The notes: generated by a model not told the origin, from the letters alone. 64,000 bases of DNA from Meghimatium bilineatum (GCA_034231615.1 CM067306.1:34678019-34742018), one strand, 5' to 3'. Counted from the stretch's first letter, positions 10,618-23,350 are shown. Program-made: numbers and translations.

Positions 10618-10735
10618 TCAATGTTCATTTTCAAACTTCTACTAGATTTCTAGCTGGATAAAGTCCAGAGAATGAAAATGTGTTGTGCCGCCATTTTATT
10701 TGTGTCAATGGTTCAACACATCCATCTTCGACAGG
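10618..10735 (+). repeat. repeat A copy 6
   Basis: GTTCATTTTCAAACTTCTAC, then CTAGATTTCTAGCTGG and CACATCCATCTTCG. With copy 5 it makes an inverted pair about 120 bp apart. The stretch 10740-11060 shows only a TGTTTGGTTGTATTA duplication. Confidence 0.75.
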
Positions 10736-11102
10736 TCTAAGAATACAGAACATGTATGTGTGAAGCTTACAACAATGAGCGATGGATTTTTTTAGGAATG
10801 AAGACATTTTTTTCCAACAACAAAATTTCTACAGAATCGAATCATTTTTTGCATATTGTTTATTTAGTGGTAGAGGGGTTAGTGTGCCAAGCTCATAAGT
10901 ACAACTGGGTCAAACACTTGCTGGTGAATCAAAAGCCGATTATGCATAATGTATTCAAGATATGTTTGGTTGTATTAGAGATGTGTTTGGTTGTATTAAA
11001 GATGTTTCGTTGTATTAGTGGCAAATGAAAATTTAACAATAGTTGAATAACAATTTTGCACAGGTTACAATCCATTATTATTATTATTACTGTTATTATT
11101 AG

Positions 11103-11345
11103 TCCCCATTAAATTAATCAAGTGCCATGCCGATTGGCGTGCCCGATCATGGTTCTCCACAACTCTGTCTCTTGTGTTGTTAATAAGTTCAGTTGTTGAC
11201 TTCTTTTTGTTGCACAGTGACAACCCATCCAGAAATTTCTCTCTTTGTCTTCCTCTGTCTCTTCTCTCCTTGATCTTTCCAGTTGTTACTAAATGTTCAA
11301 GTTGTACTTTTCTCATTACATGTCCTAAAAATCTTGATTGCTTCT
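11103..11345 (-). mobile_element. LINE family T tail
   Basis: Minus frame: MRKVQLEHLVTTGKIKERRD, then FLDGLSLCNKKKSTTELINN, TRDRVVENHDRARQSAWHL. Flanked by ATT trinucleotide runs on both sides. Confidence 0.8.
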
Positions 11346-11374
11346 AATTTTTGCTATGATTTATAAATAACAAA

Positions 11375-11775
11375 AAGGCCCTATTACTATTATTATTATT
11401 ACTATTATTATTATTATTATTATAATTATTAGGGCTTATTAATATAACTAATATTATTATTATTATTATTATTATTGTCTTATTATTATTACTATTGTCA
11501 CTACTATTATTTATTACTATTATTATTAGTAAGTCTTATTGTTACTATTATTATTATTACTATTATTACTACAATTATTATTATTATTAGTATTATCAGG
11601 TCTTATTATTGTTATTATTATTATTATTATTATCATCAGTTCTTATTATTATTACTATTACTATTATTATTATTACTAATATTACTACTAGTACTACTAC
11701 TATTATATTATTATTACTATTATTATTACTAGTACTATCATTGCTGTTATTATTATTACTATTATTGTGACTAAG
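11375..11775. repeat. ATT/TTA trinucleotide tract
   Basis: About 400 bp of imperfect TTA/ATT with scattered CTA and GTT. It produces spurious poly-Tyr/Leu and poly-Asn frames. It ends about 60 bp from the HIVEP exon 5 donor. Confidence 0.95.
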
Positions 11776-11834
11776 TGTTAGAGACTTGACATCACTAGGT
11801 AATAACATCTACAAACGGTAACATGGTGACAAAC

Positions 11835-11967
11835 CTTGATATCAGTTGGCTCCTTCTTGACACTAGCCATTTTCTTCCTGTGGTATGTCCAGTAGGAACT
11901 GTGTGTTTGATTGCCTCCATTACTGGGTGTCATGGAGCACTGAGCATAAACAGGATTGGAGACGTTC
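11835..11967 (-). CDS. HIVEP: HIVEP exon 5
   Basis: A 133-bp exon: acceptor TTCTTAAATCTCTAG, donor GTTTGT. Its first base G completes AG from exon 4 to AGG (Arg), followed by 44 codons starting NVSNPVYAQCSMTPSNGGNQ and ending KKMASVKKEPTDIK at phase 0. A nearer AG (TTTATGCTCAG) would give a stop within three codons, so the upstream acceptor is the one that works. The end KKEPTDIK has the shape of a SUMO-site-like basic/acidic patch. Without this exon the giant exon and the C-terminal finger exon are out of phase, which supports it strongly. Confidence 0.88.
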
Positions 11968-12165
11968 CTAGAGATTTAAGAACATATGCCAGTATAACAA
12001 CATGCATATTAGCATCATCATTTTAATTCCAACAGAGACACAGGAAAGGTGATGGATGTACCAATGGTTCGCAATGTGGTTCATATGGCCTCTCCCTGAA
12101 ACCAAAGTGCCATATGTCCTGTCTCTGAGAGAAAATGCATTTTGCTTGGATGAATGAAGAGAAAA

Positions 12166-12487
12166 ATGCCACTCCTAGCAGATAATCAGGAGAAAGCCAC
12201 CCCTAGCAGATAATCAGGAGAAAGCCACTCCTAGCAGATAATCAGGAGAAAGTCACTCCTAGCAGATAATCAGGAGAAAGCCACCCCTAGCAAATAATCA
12301 GGAGAAAGTCACTCCTAGCAGATAATCAGGAGAAAGCCACCCCTAGCAAATAATCAGGAGAAAGTCACTCCTAGCAGATAATCAGGAGAAAGCCACTCCT
12401 AGCAGATAATCAGGAGAAAGTCACTCCTAGCAAATAATCAGGAGAAAGCCACCCCTAGCCGATAATCAGGAGAAAGCCACTTTTAGC
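12166..12487. repeat. 28-bp minisatellite
   Basis: About eleven copies, period 28 (12181, 12209), containing GATAATCAGGAGAAAGCCAC. Nearly homogeneous. Confidence 0.97.
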
Positions 12488-12654
12488 AGAAAATCTACAG
12501 AAATTTCTTCCCAGCAGATAATTAAATTTATTTCATAATTGTAAAATGGAAGATAGAAAATAAACAGACTGATAAATGATAGACAAATATGATTAATACA
12601 CAGACATATAGATAGATGGATGAATATAGATGAGAGTAAACTGAAGTAACAGAT

Positions 12655-13190
12655 GGGAGAAAATTGGTATAACATATGGGAGAATATTGGTATAACATAT
12701 GGGATATAACTACTGAGAAAATCAAAGGGAGAAGAGATAGGGGACAACAAAGAGAAAAGTTGCTAGATGGACTAGTATTGTGGCACGGTAGAAGTTCACC
12801 ACCCGAGCTTATTGACAATACAAGAGACAGATAGTCATGAAGAAACATTATCGCCTACGCCATTCGGCATGGCACTTGATTGATATGGGAGAAAATTGGT
12901 ATAACAGATAGGAGAAAATTGGTATAACATGGGAGAAAATTGGTATAACATATGGGAGAAAATTGAGGTAACAGATGGGAGAAAATTATTATAACATATG
13001 AGAGAAAATTGAGGTAACAGATGGGAGAAAATTTATACATATGGGAGAAAATTGATATAACGTATGGGAGAAAATTGGTATAACACATGGGGAAAAAATT
13101 GAGGTAACAGATGGGAGAAAATTATTATAACATATGGGAGAAAATTGGCATAACATTTGGGAGAAAATTAGTATAACATATGAGAACAAA
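12655..13190. repeat. 23-bp minisatellite, interrupted
   Basis: Units of about 23 bp with ATGGGAGAAAATTGGTATAA and a variant GAGGTAACAG. Interrupted at 12705-12882 by a LINE tail. Open minus frames are artefacts. Confidence 0.93.
12705..12882 (+). mobile_element. LINE family T tail inside the 23-bp array
   Basis: Plus-strand ELINNTRDR-type tail (CTTATTGACAATACAAGAGA, then GCATGGCACTTGATTGAT). ATATGGGA stands at both edges (12697, 12883), a possible target duplication, though the array itself contains that word. Confidence 0.7.
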
Positions 13191-13329
13191 TGTAGATAAC
13201 CTGTGAGAGAGTTAGTTAGTTAGTCCTTCTGAGCTTATCAGCAATTACATGGTATGTGCTCTGATCTACCCTTGGGTTTATCAGCAGAGACTGATCAATG
13301 ACAGAATAATCTGGCCAATGACACACTGT

Positions 13330-14540
13330 CAGCTGTTAGTTGCATGGGCTCATTCACTGAAAGAGAACATGACCTTAAATATCTTGGGATAATCTTTGAT
13401 AAAAGTTTCTCATTCAACAAGCACATCACAAATATGATTCGGAAGGCTTAAAGAGGGATCAGTGTTATCAAGGTTATGGCGACCTTCGACATGCAGCAAT
13501 GGGTACTTTTTCTGCTTCTGCAAGTGGTGGTGCTATCTGTAATAGATTATGGCCTCGGCCTACTAACTTTGTCACAGACACAAGTCGATAGATTGGAAAA
13601 TGTTCAAAATGAGACAATGAGAGCAGTACTGGGGTGTACTAGAGATATACCCATCTCTGCTATGAGATTTCTGCTTGATCTCCCCAGCATTAGAGTGCGA
13701 CATCAGGTAGCACAAGTTAAGTCATACCTTAAAGTGACAGAATACAACCACCACCCATTACACCATCGTCTAGATGAGTCAAAGGGAAAACAAATCAAGC
13801 GTGGCAGATCATGGATGGCAGAGGCTGAAGATACACTGCAAATAGTATGTGAATTGGAAGAAATAGGAAAGGGCAGTGAATGGGTGGAGGTAGACACTGA
13901 GAAGAAATCACTGACTAAAGTAATAATATAACTAGATAAAGCGTGTCGAAAATGGACGGCAGTCAGGGCTCAGGATACAGTGCAAGAACTCGCCCAACTA
14001 CACTCGAAACCACAAGACATAATTATATACACAGATGGCTCTGTTAGCAGAAACACAAATAAAAGCGGTTGGGGTTTTGTTGCCTACAGAAACGGCGTGA
14101 AGTTGGTTGAGAAATCTTCAGCATATTCTACTGTCACATTGAGCATGAGGATGGAGATAGAGGGAGTTAAGTAGCACTTAATTTGTTGACAACTGATACA
14201 TCAACACACTCTGTAATACTCACAGACTCTCAAAGCATGTTGCGCAAGATAGAAAAGTTCATGAAAAGAATGGTGGGACTTATTGAACAACTCATTTGTC
14301 CAGAGCAGGGCGGAGCACTTATGGGAATGTCCCGTGTGCTGTGAAGCCAGTTTCTAATCAAGAATCAAGACTGCTGAACATATCCTGCAAGACTGCAATA
14401 CACTAAACCAGTTAAGAGAAAAACAAACTCTGGCCCATAGAGGTGGATAGGAGCACTGAGGAGCATTCAAATACAGTAGCATGTATTTTAAAAGCCATAC
14501 TTGCTGTGTAGACATGTCAAACTGTGAATGACAAGAAGAC
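13330..14540 (+). mobile_element. LINE family I: RT end plus RNase H, degenerate
   Basis: DLKYLGIIFDKSFSFNKHIT, then LTLSQTQVDRLENVQNETMR and AVLGCTRDIPISAMRFLLDL. An RNase H domain follows with TDGSVSRNTNKSGWGFVAYR, MEIEGVK and ILTDSQSMLRKIEK, showing the three expected acidic residues. A deletion then joins it to the AEHILQDCNTLNQLRE tail. Stops and shifts make it nonfunctional. 14540-15040 beyond it holds nothing I can name. Confidence 0.85.
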
Positions 14541-15044
14541 TTCTTCCAGTTTCAGTCTTCCCACAGCCTTAGTCACTGTTCTCAAATAAACCCAGCATGC
14601 ATTTTTTTATCATGCTCATCGAGTCTATGAGAATGTAGACATGAGTTGCACTCGGTGTATGGCAGTTTAATCCAGTTTAAGGTGTTGGTCACTTCCATAA
14701 TCTCAGGCCATGCTGTTGTAGTCCTAATATTATCGTTCAACTCCCCTAGATCTAACAGATAGCCAAAACACCTCCTCGTGGGGCTTTCTGGTCACAGATG
14801 CTTTAGAAGTGTATACTAACATCTTGAGAATGGATACACACCCTACAAGCCAAAGTTGTAGACCAGAAAACCAGAGTTTCGAATCAACTCATTATTCATG
14901 GTTTGAATATCCTTATCAAGAATGTACGATTTGGGAGTGCCGATAAGCGTGACCCATAGAGAACACCTAACAAAGATTTTTTAAAAGATCACTGTACCAA
15001 CATAGAACAGGAACCTTCAGCTGCTATTCCCTGAAATTGGGGGG

Positions 15045-15205
15045 AGGGGAGCGGCATGTAGCACAGTGGTTAGCGGACTACCTTCGCATATGAGTGGTGT
15101 TAGGTTCATTCCCAATATGTGGCAGAAATATTTTTCATACCACAATGGTTGTAGGGTCAACCCAGCCGTATTTGGGTACCGGAGATACATTTTTCTTATG
15201 TGAAC
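15045..15205 (+). repeat. tRNA-derived SINE (family S3)
   Basis: The A-box-like TAGCACAGTGGTTAGCGGAC is followed about 35 bp later by the B-box-like GGTTCATTCCC, as in a tRNA gene, with a body ending near TTTGGGTACCGGAG. It is not a real tRNA: no acceptor-stem pairing continues. 15205-15755 is AT-rich with no feature seen. Confidence 0.7.
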
Positions 15206-15759
15206 CTAAAATATAACATGACATGGAAAATGTGTGTACTCAATAGGTTTCTGTAGTACAAAGTGTTGTCATGCTTAGGGGTGTGAATACACATAAAAAG
15301 ACATGGATACACTTAATATGTCTACTTTATTGTTGTGTGTGTGTCAGTTCTGCTACTAGCTGTAAGCAATTTGATCATTTGTCACTTACTGAAAGTGTTA
15401 TAAAGATTAGTTAAGTGCCTCAACTTATTTAATGTATTTTTTTAAATATTCTTTCTAATTTGTGTTGTATTAGTTTTATTTAGTGCTTCAATTTATTAAA
15501 TACTGTTCTTATATTAACAAACTCTGCATTTCTTGAATAATCTGGATAATATAATTTGTGTTCTCCACAAAACAAACACAATCTGCAGAAAAATAATGTG
15601 TCACCTTCACTTTACCAACAATTTATTCTATGGAAACCCACACAGACAAATTTTTAAAGTTTGGTTTTATTTTAGGTTCAATTAATAAATATCTATACAA
15701 ATTAAAGAGAAGATCTGCCTCTAGATAATAAAATGAGAATAATAAAAAAACGTTCTTAC

Positions 15760-18700
15760 CTTGATTTGTAGAGTGCTAACAGCATACGTGATGTCAGCCC
15801 TACAGGGTTGGGGTTGTGTGTTGCCAGGCGCCAATTGGAATACATGGAGATTTTCTTGCTACCTTTCACAGCCACATACATAGGCTGCGGACGTTGGATA
15901 CAACAGAATGTTACATGGGTTGTCGTGTACAGAGTTGGGCATGAATGACCATACATAGGAGTATTGAGGGTTCCTGATGGAGTTACAGAAGAGACATGCT
16001 GCTCAAACGAAGACACGACAGTTGAAGGCATTGCAGATGGTGACAACAATGATGGTGCTGTGATGTTGACTCCAAATGATTGTGTAGATTTGATCGGAGT
16101 TAGAAGCTGAAGAGCATGGCTGGATGTGAAAATAACATGCCACTGATGTTGTTCATCATTGGAAGATGATGTAGCTTTTGATGCATCAGAGATGCTTTTG
16201 TTAGATAAGATTTTTCCTTTCAGTGGTACAGCAGAACTGGTGAATTGACCCTTGTCGTAGTGAACTTGTGGTGAACTTTTCAACTCTGACCCCAAATCTG
16301 CACTACTATCTCCTGACAACTGCTTCTGTATACTTTTGCTGGGTTCATCTTTAGTTAGGTCTACAGAATCAAAGGAAGAATGGTACCCAGGGGCAATCAT
16401 CATTCTACTTGAATCTGCACTGCCAGGAGTTCCTGTGCTGCTAAGAGTTTCTGATGAGGATGTTGAAGATGAGTATGATAAGAGAGCACGTCCAAGAAGA
16501 GCTGGTGATGGGTTGCCCTGAGCTAAGGCCATGGCTGTCATGGAGTCAAGTGTGACAGGAGATGACGAATGCCACAGACGTGATAAAATCTGAAAGTGAC
16601 GGTGCAGGGAAAGAGACCGTTTGAGCAACCAGTTCTTGTGTTCCTTTTGTATCATTGCAGAGCCTCCAACAGAAGGGAGCTGAATTTTTGACCCTGCTAG
16701 TGTCAAAGGTGACAGATTGACCTGAGATCCTGTTATCCTACTGGCATGGTTCCATTCTGAAAATAACGGCCCACTTTGTAGACGACAAACATTCACGAAA
16801 GGGATGGCATAATTAATGGGGATGGTAACATTGTTGAAATTGTCGCCAGACAGATCTATTAAAAGTTCATTACTATCAAGACTAGCAATGGAGGCAGATT
16901 TAGGGCAGAAAAATGGCATTTCTTGAGACGTGCTTCTTAGACTGAGACCTGAATCAAAAGAATCAGCAGTATTTTCTATCTTTGGCTGAAGAGTCGATGA
17001 TGTCTTTGAAGTCAGGTCTTCCGGTCTTGTAGGCACAGTTAATTGACTTGCCTTTGGAACTGAAAGCATTCTAGAAATTAATCTAGAATTGATGTGAATG
17101 TTTTTACCTTCAACACTCAACGGAGACGGTTTCAGGTGTTTAGGCTTTTTCAATTTGTTAGGAACCGCTGACTCAGAGAAGGCTCTCAAAACTGGAGGGT
17201 GAACTTTGAATGTATCAGAATTGATATGAGTTTCTGATTCTGTCCTAGTGTACAAGTCACTTATCGATTTTTCCACTTCTTTATTGCGTCCCATAACAGC
17301 GGAGGTTATAACAGCATTCGGCAGACTGCCAAGTTTTTGAGAAGAAACTACTGGTTTTGTTAAAGAGGCCAGAAGGGCGGAGTTAGAATTTATCACATTT
17401 GGTTTCAAACCCGGTTGAAACAACACTACTGGTGGGTTTGATACAGGTACTGCAGCAATATCTGAAATATTTGTCTTAAGAAAAAATCCACCTTGCGCGA
17501 TAGATGGTGAATCTACATTGAACAACTTATCTTGGCTCTTGTCTTGACTTTTCTCAATGCTTAAAGATTGCTTCATTAGAAGTTTATCTTTTAGTTTTCT
17601 TCTAGTGCCACTCAAATCTGTAGGAGTATCAGGTGTTGCGGGAGTTAGAGGCGTTCCAGGCGTGCTGACACCTGCTGAAGTTAATGTGAATGGTGTTATC
17701 TGTGACATTCTGATTTGAGGCTGTTGAAGCGATTTCTGATCCAACAGAGGGTTAGCAATGGACATGCTACTGCCTAACTTTGAGCTTGGGTCTACGTCGT
17801 GGAATGTGACGGCTGGAATGAAAGGGATAACACGTGGTGACATCTGTGAGAACTGGGCATTACCTGCTGTCTGTGCAGATGTAATATTCAAAGTTAGTCC
17901 TTGGCTCGGTGTATATTTGGCAGTAGGTACTGGGGTTAGCATGTTTGATTCTTGACTCTGTGTCTTCAGGGTCTTGCCAGCCAGTGGGTTTGTAGGGGTA
18001 AGTGGAGTAACTGGAGTTCCAGGGGTGCTGGATGTCATGCCTGAAACTGGATATCCAATCATGAACCCTCCAGGCTTGGGTGTCCCTGGAGTTAATGGAT
18101 TTACTGAGATTCCAGGACTTAAAACTGACAAAGAGTTTGTTCCTGTAATTGCTATCCCTGGTAAAGACGCAACAGTACTTAATTCGATGAGTGGCAACCC
18201 TGAACCTGGTTTAGTTGATGTTGTGACAAAACTAGATTTTGTGGATGGTCCTAATGTCAGACCAGAGCTTAGCTGTTGAACTACCTTACCGCTTGACATG
18301 ATTGGCACCATTGGTTGACCAATCATGTTGCTACTTGTCATAGTGATGTTGGTGGAGGTGGGAGTGGTAGTCAGTAACTGGCTTATAGTAGGCGGTGCTG
18401 AAGATGGCATGGCACATATCGATGATACATCAGTCACAGTAGAAGCTGCTTGTGTAGGTAGTGTCCCGGATCTCGGCAACAAAAGTTTCCTGTACTGATT
18501 TGGTACAAGAACAACCTGATTCTGTGACATCATGGCTGGTGTTGCAACAAGGGGCTCTTTAAGAGCTGAGCCATCTACTGATGCAGAACCCAGACTTCCT
18601 GGCCTACTTCCTGCAACTTTAGCTTGAGATGAAATTTGAACACCCCTAACTTTGGCAAAGGCTAAATTCAAATCCTTTGGTCTATTCTTGGAACCTTTTG

Positions 18701-21700
18701 GTCGTCCTTTTTTTCGTGGCTGTGTTGGATTTATATTCTCTATAATCAAATTTTGTTGAATTTTTTTCTGTGTACCCTCAGGTGATAGTGAGGATGTCAC
18801 AGGTACATGTGATGTGACAGGCGTTGTTACCAACAATGATGGGGATGATGTTGACACAAGAACAAGCTGTTCTCTAAGTTTCGGGAGGTCTTTAGTGACA
18901 GGATGCTGAGCATTTTGAAGGTCAGTCGTTGACAAAGATTTTAACAGAGACGGGTTAGTTTTCTTCATCTGTTCAGTTGAGTCAGTGCCACTGGGCATGA
19001 GCAGACCACTACTGGTCTGAATATGATCTGAAGGTGCAGTGTCCACATGATTTCCTCCTTGGCTACTTGCTACTTCTGTCGCAGACAAACTTCTACGCAA
19101 ACCTTTACCTTTTTGGCAATGCAGCAATCTATGTTGGACCCGTAGAGATTCATGCTGAAATGTTTCGTGACAGTCTTCGCATGCACACGGAGCGGTCAGT
19201 AAGTAAGCCCTAGCTGCAGCAGCAAGTCCATCACGCATTCCCTGGCTCTTAAAGTGTTCTGTGGTCAATACTGTCAGTTTATCATTGTTATTTGCACTCA
19301 TTACATTGCTCAAGGCTTCTCTTTTCCAATCCGTGTTCAAGGAAGGTGTACTCTGAGGTACAGTTAGCCTCTGTTGAAGAACAGTCATAAAGGGAACATG
19401 TTTAGACTGGGGTAATGATGCGTATACATTGCCCTGTCTGCTCATTGATTTCTTCTGATCATGAAGACTGCCAGAAATTCCAATTTTCAATTTTCCTGTT
19501 ATCGTGGCATCTTGTATTGTTGAGTCCAGAGAACCGGTCTGCAGTAAGGATGCCATGGAAACTTTGCTGTCTGTGGTTGATCCAGAGAATGATCTTGACG
19601 CCAGCAATGGTGAGTCTGTTTTTGATCTCGATGGAAATTGAACTCCGGGTTGTCCGATCATGGGGCTGGGTTGCCGTGGGGCTTGCAGCATTGAGCTGAT
19701 AATACTAGGAGTATCTGAGGTGTGCTTCTGGGTGACTGCTTGATTCTGATGGCTAGATACCTGAATGTTCCCCACCGACTGCTCATTTGCACTCTGAGAT
19801 AATTTAATCTGGATCTGAATTTCATTTCTACCTGGGCCTTGAACAATCTTGGTGGGAAGTGAAGTTGGAATTTCATTTCTACCTGAGCCTTGAACAATCT
19901 TGGTGGGTAGTGAAGTTGGAATCATCTGAGGAATTGAGACACTCTGTGTTAAAGGCCTTCCTGATAGGTTACCGTTGTTCTGACTATCCTGTATGGTAAC
20001 TCTACCACCAGATGGTGATACTGAATTCAAACTGTTTGATGCAACAGAGAATGACTTGGATGTCTCAGAGAGCCGAATAAGCTGTGACTTAACATCTTGT
20101 ATGGAATGGTATCTGAGAACACCAGTTGTGTGTGGAGATCGAGGTTTACCCTCTATGGATTCTGTTTCTTCTGAAGGTTCAAGTTTGAAACTTGAATCTC
20201 CAGAAGCGAGTGTTCTCGACAAGGAAGCTGAGACACAAACAAGTTGAGGTTTGTTAATCGGTTGGATCTGAGACGTTGAGTCTATCTGTGCGTGAATCAG
20301 TGAATCTATCTGTGCTTGGGTTAACCCAAATGTAGATGAAAGGGATACTGGAACATCAGAGTGTGAAGTCTTCTGTATCATTGAAACTGGAATAGGCAAT
20401 GTGACAGTTTTACCAGCTTCATTCTCAGGATGTTGAGGAGCTGTTGGTGTGTTGGTGATCACAGAATATTTTATCTGTTGCTGTTGTTGCAGCTGCTGTA
20501 ACAGCATCTGTTGATTCTGAGATCCCTGCACAATCACTACTTCTCCTTGGTAAGGAACTGTCATGTTGTGTGCTACTCCTGGCACCTGAAGGCTGTTTGG
20601 ACTACTTCCTACTGTTCCAGTTCTAAGAATAAAACTGTTAAGTTGACTAGGGTCAGACAAATCAGATTTGAACTGTCGTAACGATGACGTTGACATTGAT
20701 CTCTGCACAAGATCTGGTCTCAACAACACCCCTTCTGTGTCCCCAACAGACAGGGATGCTGCCAGCTTCTTCTTCCACTGTCTATCAGTATTTGAATCCA
20801 CATTTAATCTATCAGAATCTGTAGTGGGTCTGAAATCTGAGATTTTTAAAGTCTGATAGCTGGAGTCACTGGCTTGTCGCATATATTTATTTTTGGGTCG
20901 AGGTGGTTCTGTTAGCGTATGTTTGTCAATAATTTCTGCATTTGTTGAGATAATCTTCTGAATTCTATCCATCACAATGTCTGACATTACAGATGATGAC
21001 AAAGATCTACCTTGGAATTTTAACATCTTTTCACTGTCAGAATCCAATGCATGCTGATACACTAAAAGTGGCTTTCCATCTTGAATGGTGGAAAAAGCTG
21101 CAGTATTTGAATCACCCAAAGAAGGATGCCGTGAAGGTGACGATGGACTTCTGACATCGCTAACTGTTAAAAACTGTTTCTGTCCACTGAAGCTGGATTC
21201 CTCAACTGATGCAGCTGAGTGAACACTTTCCTTGCTTGACTGGCTGAAGATTGATCTCAAACTTCCTGCTGACGTATCATTACGTTGAGATGAAAGTCTC
21301 GGTCTTGAAGACGAATCAAATGAATGATGTGCAACAGAATGATCATGATCACTGGTGACAGAGGCATGCTGAGCTCTCTGTCTTTCTTCATCTCGACTAC
21401 CTTGATGACTACATTGCTCATTACCTTGCTGAGTATCCGTAAGTGTATCCAAGTGAGTTGTTACTGGTACCGCAGGACTGGATGAGGACCTCACTAAAGT
21501 AGGAGTCATCAAACAAGTGGTTCTGTTTCCTGAAGAGTTCACACCAAGACTGACATCATGTGATGCTTTCAGATGACCCTGGTCTTCAAATGCGGACACA
21601 GATGCTCCTGCAGAACACAACTTAGCCCAGTCTGTTACATATTCAACTTTTGGCTTCAGAATTGTCACCATTATTTTGTCATCAGATAGAAACTGGTGAG

Positions 21701-22877
21701 TCATGAGAACTGGCAAAGTACTGGGATACTGTAGGCTACATTCATTCTTCAGAACCTCCAACTCATTCAAAATCTCTGTTGCTCTACTTACATCGTCCAT
21801 GGTCAATATATTCTCCTGCACCAAAGTTTGAGCCTCATCATATTTTGCAAGTTCGGATTCTGACGGCTTATCAAATGCTCCGAACACGCGCAGAAACCAT
21901 TTATTCATCTCACCTTTCACCTCCTTCTCCTGCTGTTGTTTTTTATTCTTGTTCTCAATCTTCTGACGTATACCTTCCAGAACACTTTCTTGTCTCACAG
22001 TCTGCCCAGGACAAATCTGTCCTCCACCGTCTAGACCACCAATGTCTGCACTTTCCACAATGACTTTTGGATGTCCATCATTACTGTCATCATTATTATC
22101 CATAAACAGTCCACCTTCAACATCTGTATCCGTTTCCTCTGAATCATTCTCTCCTTCCTCTTCTTCTAGTTTCAAATCCTCATCTCTAGACTCACCAATA
22201 GCTCCTTCCTTGCTGCTTGACCAGGACAGGCCAGTCCTATTAACATGAGCATTTGACTTGCAGTGTTTCGACAAGTTGCTCTTTGTTTTAAAAGACACAC
22301 CACAGACCACACAAGGAAATGGCCTCTCGTTGGTGTGAGCCCGCAAGTGTTTCTCTAAGACACTAGGTTTTGCACATGTCCGGTCGCAGTATTTACATTT
22401 GTACTTTCCAGGTTTTTGAGGGTGGATTCTTTTTCTTCCTATAGCCAATGTCGGCAACGTTTTCTCTTTCTGAACAGCAACTTGGAGTGAGTCTGGCTGT
22501 TTTACTAGAATACTTGAGGTCAAAACCTGATTTTCGACTCCAGTAATTTGCTGCACTGCTGCCTCACTTTCATTGTGAAGAACAAATTTTAACATTTCAC
22601 ACCTTCCGCTAACACTTCCTGCATAAGAAATAGGAATCTGTTCTGCTGTGGATGAACTTGGAACAGATATGGTATAATTGTCCCCATCTAACCTTGTCAC
22701 TGTTCCCATTGCCATATCTGAGGTTGTGATTATGATCTGAGTGTCTTCCTCTTGATTCATGAATTGAACATCGTTCAGAAATATATAGTTTTGATCACCA
22801 GTTGTTATAGTCACCGGGTGCTGGATGGGAATTGTGGGTACATCTTCCCTCATGTTCTGCAACTCTGAATCAGTCAC
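15760..22877 (-). CDS. HIVEP: HIVEP giant exon 4: N-terminal ZAS fingers, acidic tract, CCHC finger, AT-hook, Ser/Thr/Pro-rich body
   Basis: A single 7,118-bp open exon of 2,372 codons plus two bases, acceptor TATGTTGTACTGAAG, donor GTAAGA. An open frame to 22916 exists only because the intron end is also open; phase-0 splicing at VTDSELQ is preferred to the ATG at 22916. Domains in order are a paired C2H2 ZAS domain (22245-22403), an acidic Glu/Asp tract just after it, a Gln-rich run (about 20470-20510), a CCHC-type finger (19116-19181), an AT-hook (18672-18716), TP-rich repeats with a PTDLS motif (17610-17624), and a SUMO-interaction-like LLIDLSGDN (16839-16865). The C-terminal part reads [20 protein letters not shown], a conserved-looking NPNP block as in HIVEP proteins. 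One huge exon holding the first finger pair is a hallmark of this family. Confidence 0.97.
18672..18716 (-). other. HIVEP: AT-hook-like motif in HIVEP
   Basis: The peptide [15 protein letters not shown] has the GRP core flanked by basic residues, which binds the minor groove of AT-rich DNA in HMGA-type proteins. It sits in an otherwise low-complexity Ser/Thr-rich stretch, so conservation would be the test. Confidence 0.75.
19116..19181 (-). other. HIVEP: central single CCHC/C2H2 finger
   Basis: Pattern CEDC-X12-H-X3-H with a following Cys (HRLLHC), so the fourth ligand can be His or Cys. A lone central CCHC finger between the two ZAS pairs is known from vertebrate HIVEP proteins, and position and spacing agree. 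Confidence 0.8.
19819..19920 (-). repeat. 51-bp tandem duplication inside HIVEP coding sequence
   Basis: Two in-frame copies of 51 bp encode [12 protein letters not shown](S/P)GRNE twice in a row. Only a few bases differ, so the duplication looks recent. It keeps the frame (17 codons per unit). Confidence 0.9.
22245..22403 (-). other. HIVEP: N-terminal ZAS zinc-finger pair
   Basis: Two C2H2 fingers. The first is C-X2-C-X12-H-X3-H (CKYC...HLRAH). The second is C-X2-C-X12-H-X5-H (CVVC...HCKSNAH). They are joined by a Kruppel-like linker TNERPF. CAKPSVL and [10 protein letters not shown] are the family signature. An acidic stretch with [14 protein letters not shown] follows at once, as in other ZAS domains. 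In the family this module binds GGGRNNYYCC-like sites. Confidence 0.96.
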
Positions 22878-22949
22878 CTTCAGTACAACATAAAAACACC
22901 AAGAGTTATTTCTCATGTTAGAAGCAGACTAGTAAATAATTTTAAACAC

Positions 22950-23035
22950 TTTGTGATGGACAAATGGGAATAGCTAACAGTACTTTCGATGACATGAGGA
23001 AACTATTAACTACTATTGAGAATTGGCATTAACCT
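22950..23035 (+). mobile_element. LINE family Y fragment
   Basis: GGAATAGCTAACAGTACTTT and GATGACATGAGGAAACTATT align with the Y segment (ATGGCTAAAAGTACCTTCAA) at 55095. Very short. Confidence 0.55.
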
Positions 23036-23224
23036 ACAAACTAAGTTGAAAGTAAAAGAGCAGTGGCATTTCCAGTGCTGTTATGTGCTGGTGGAGCATG
23101 GACATATGAGAAAACAATTATCTTGTCTTGTCTCAATCACTTGTGCCGTGAAGTCTCATGAGGAGCCGAAGTCTATGTTCTGTTGCCGAATGTGTTGCTG
23201 TTATTGTAATCCCATGGGGTTGTA

Positions 23225-23350
23225 GAATATCTCTTATACTGTCGATCTATTTACATCTTGATCTTCTTGCTCTCGTCCGGGATATTCTGCTGATATGCGC
23301 ACTCAACAGGTGGTAGTCAGGTTCCATTCTCATTAAATCTCCAAACCATT
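23225..23350 (-). mobile_element. LINE tail fragment
   Basis: Minus frame RENIKWFGDLMRMEPDYHLL then SAHISRISRTRARRSR is an RT C-terminal tail with its basic end. Confidence 0.65.

Noticed and set aside
22878..22916. ATG at 22916 as the start of the giant HIVEP frame
   Set aside because: A good acceptor at 22877/22878 and phase-0 agreement with exon 3 make this stretch intron; upstream exons encode the N-terminus.
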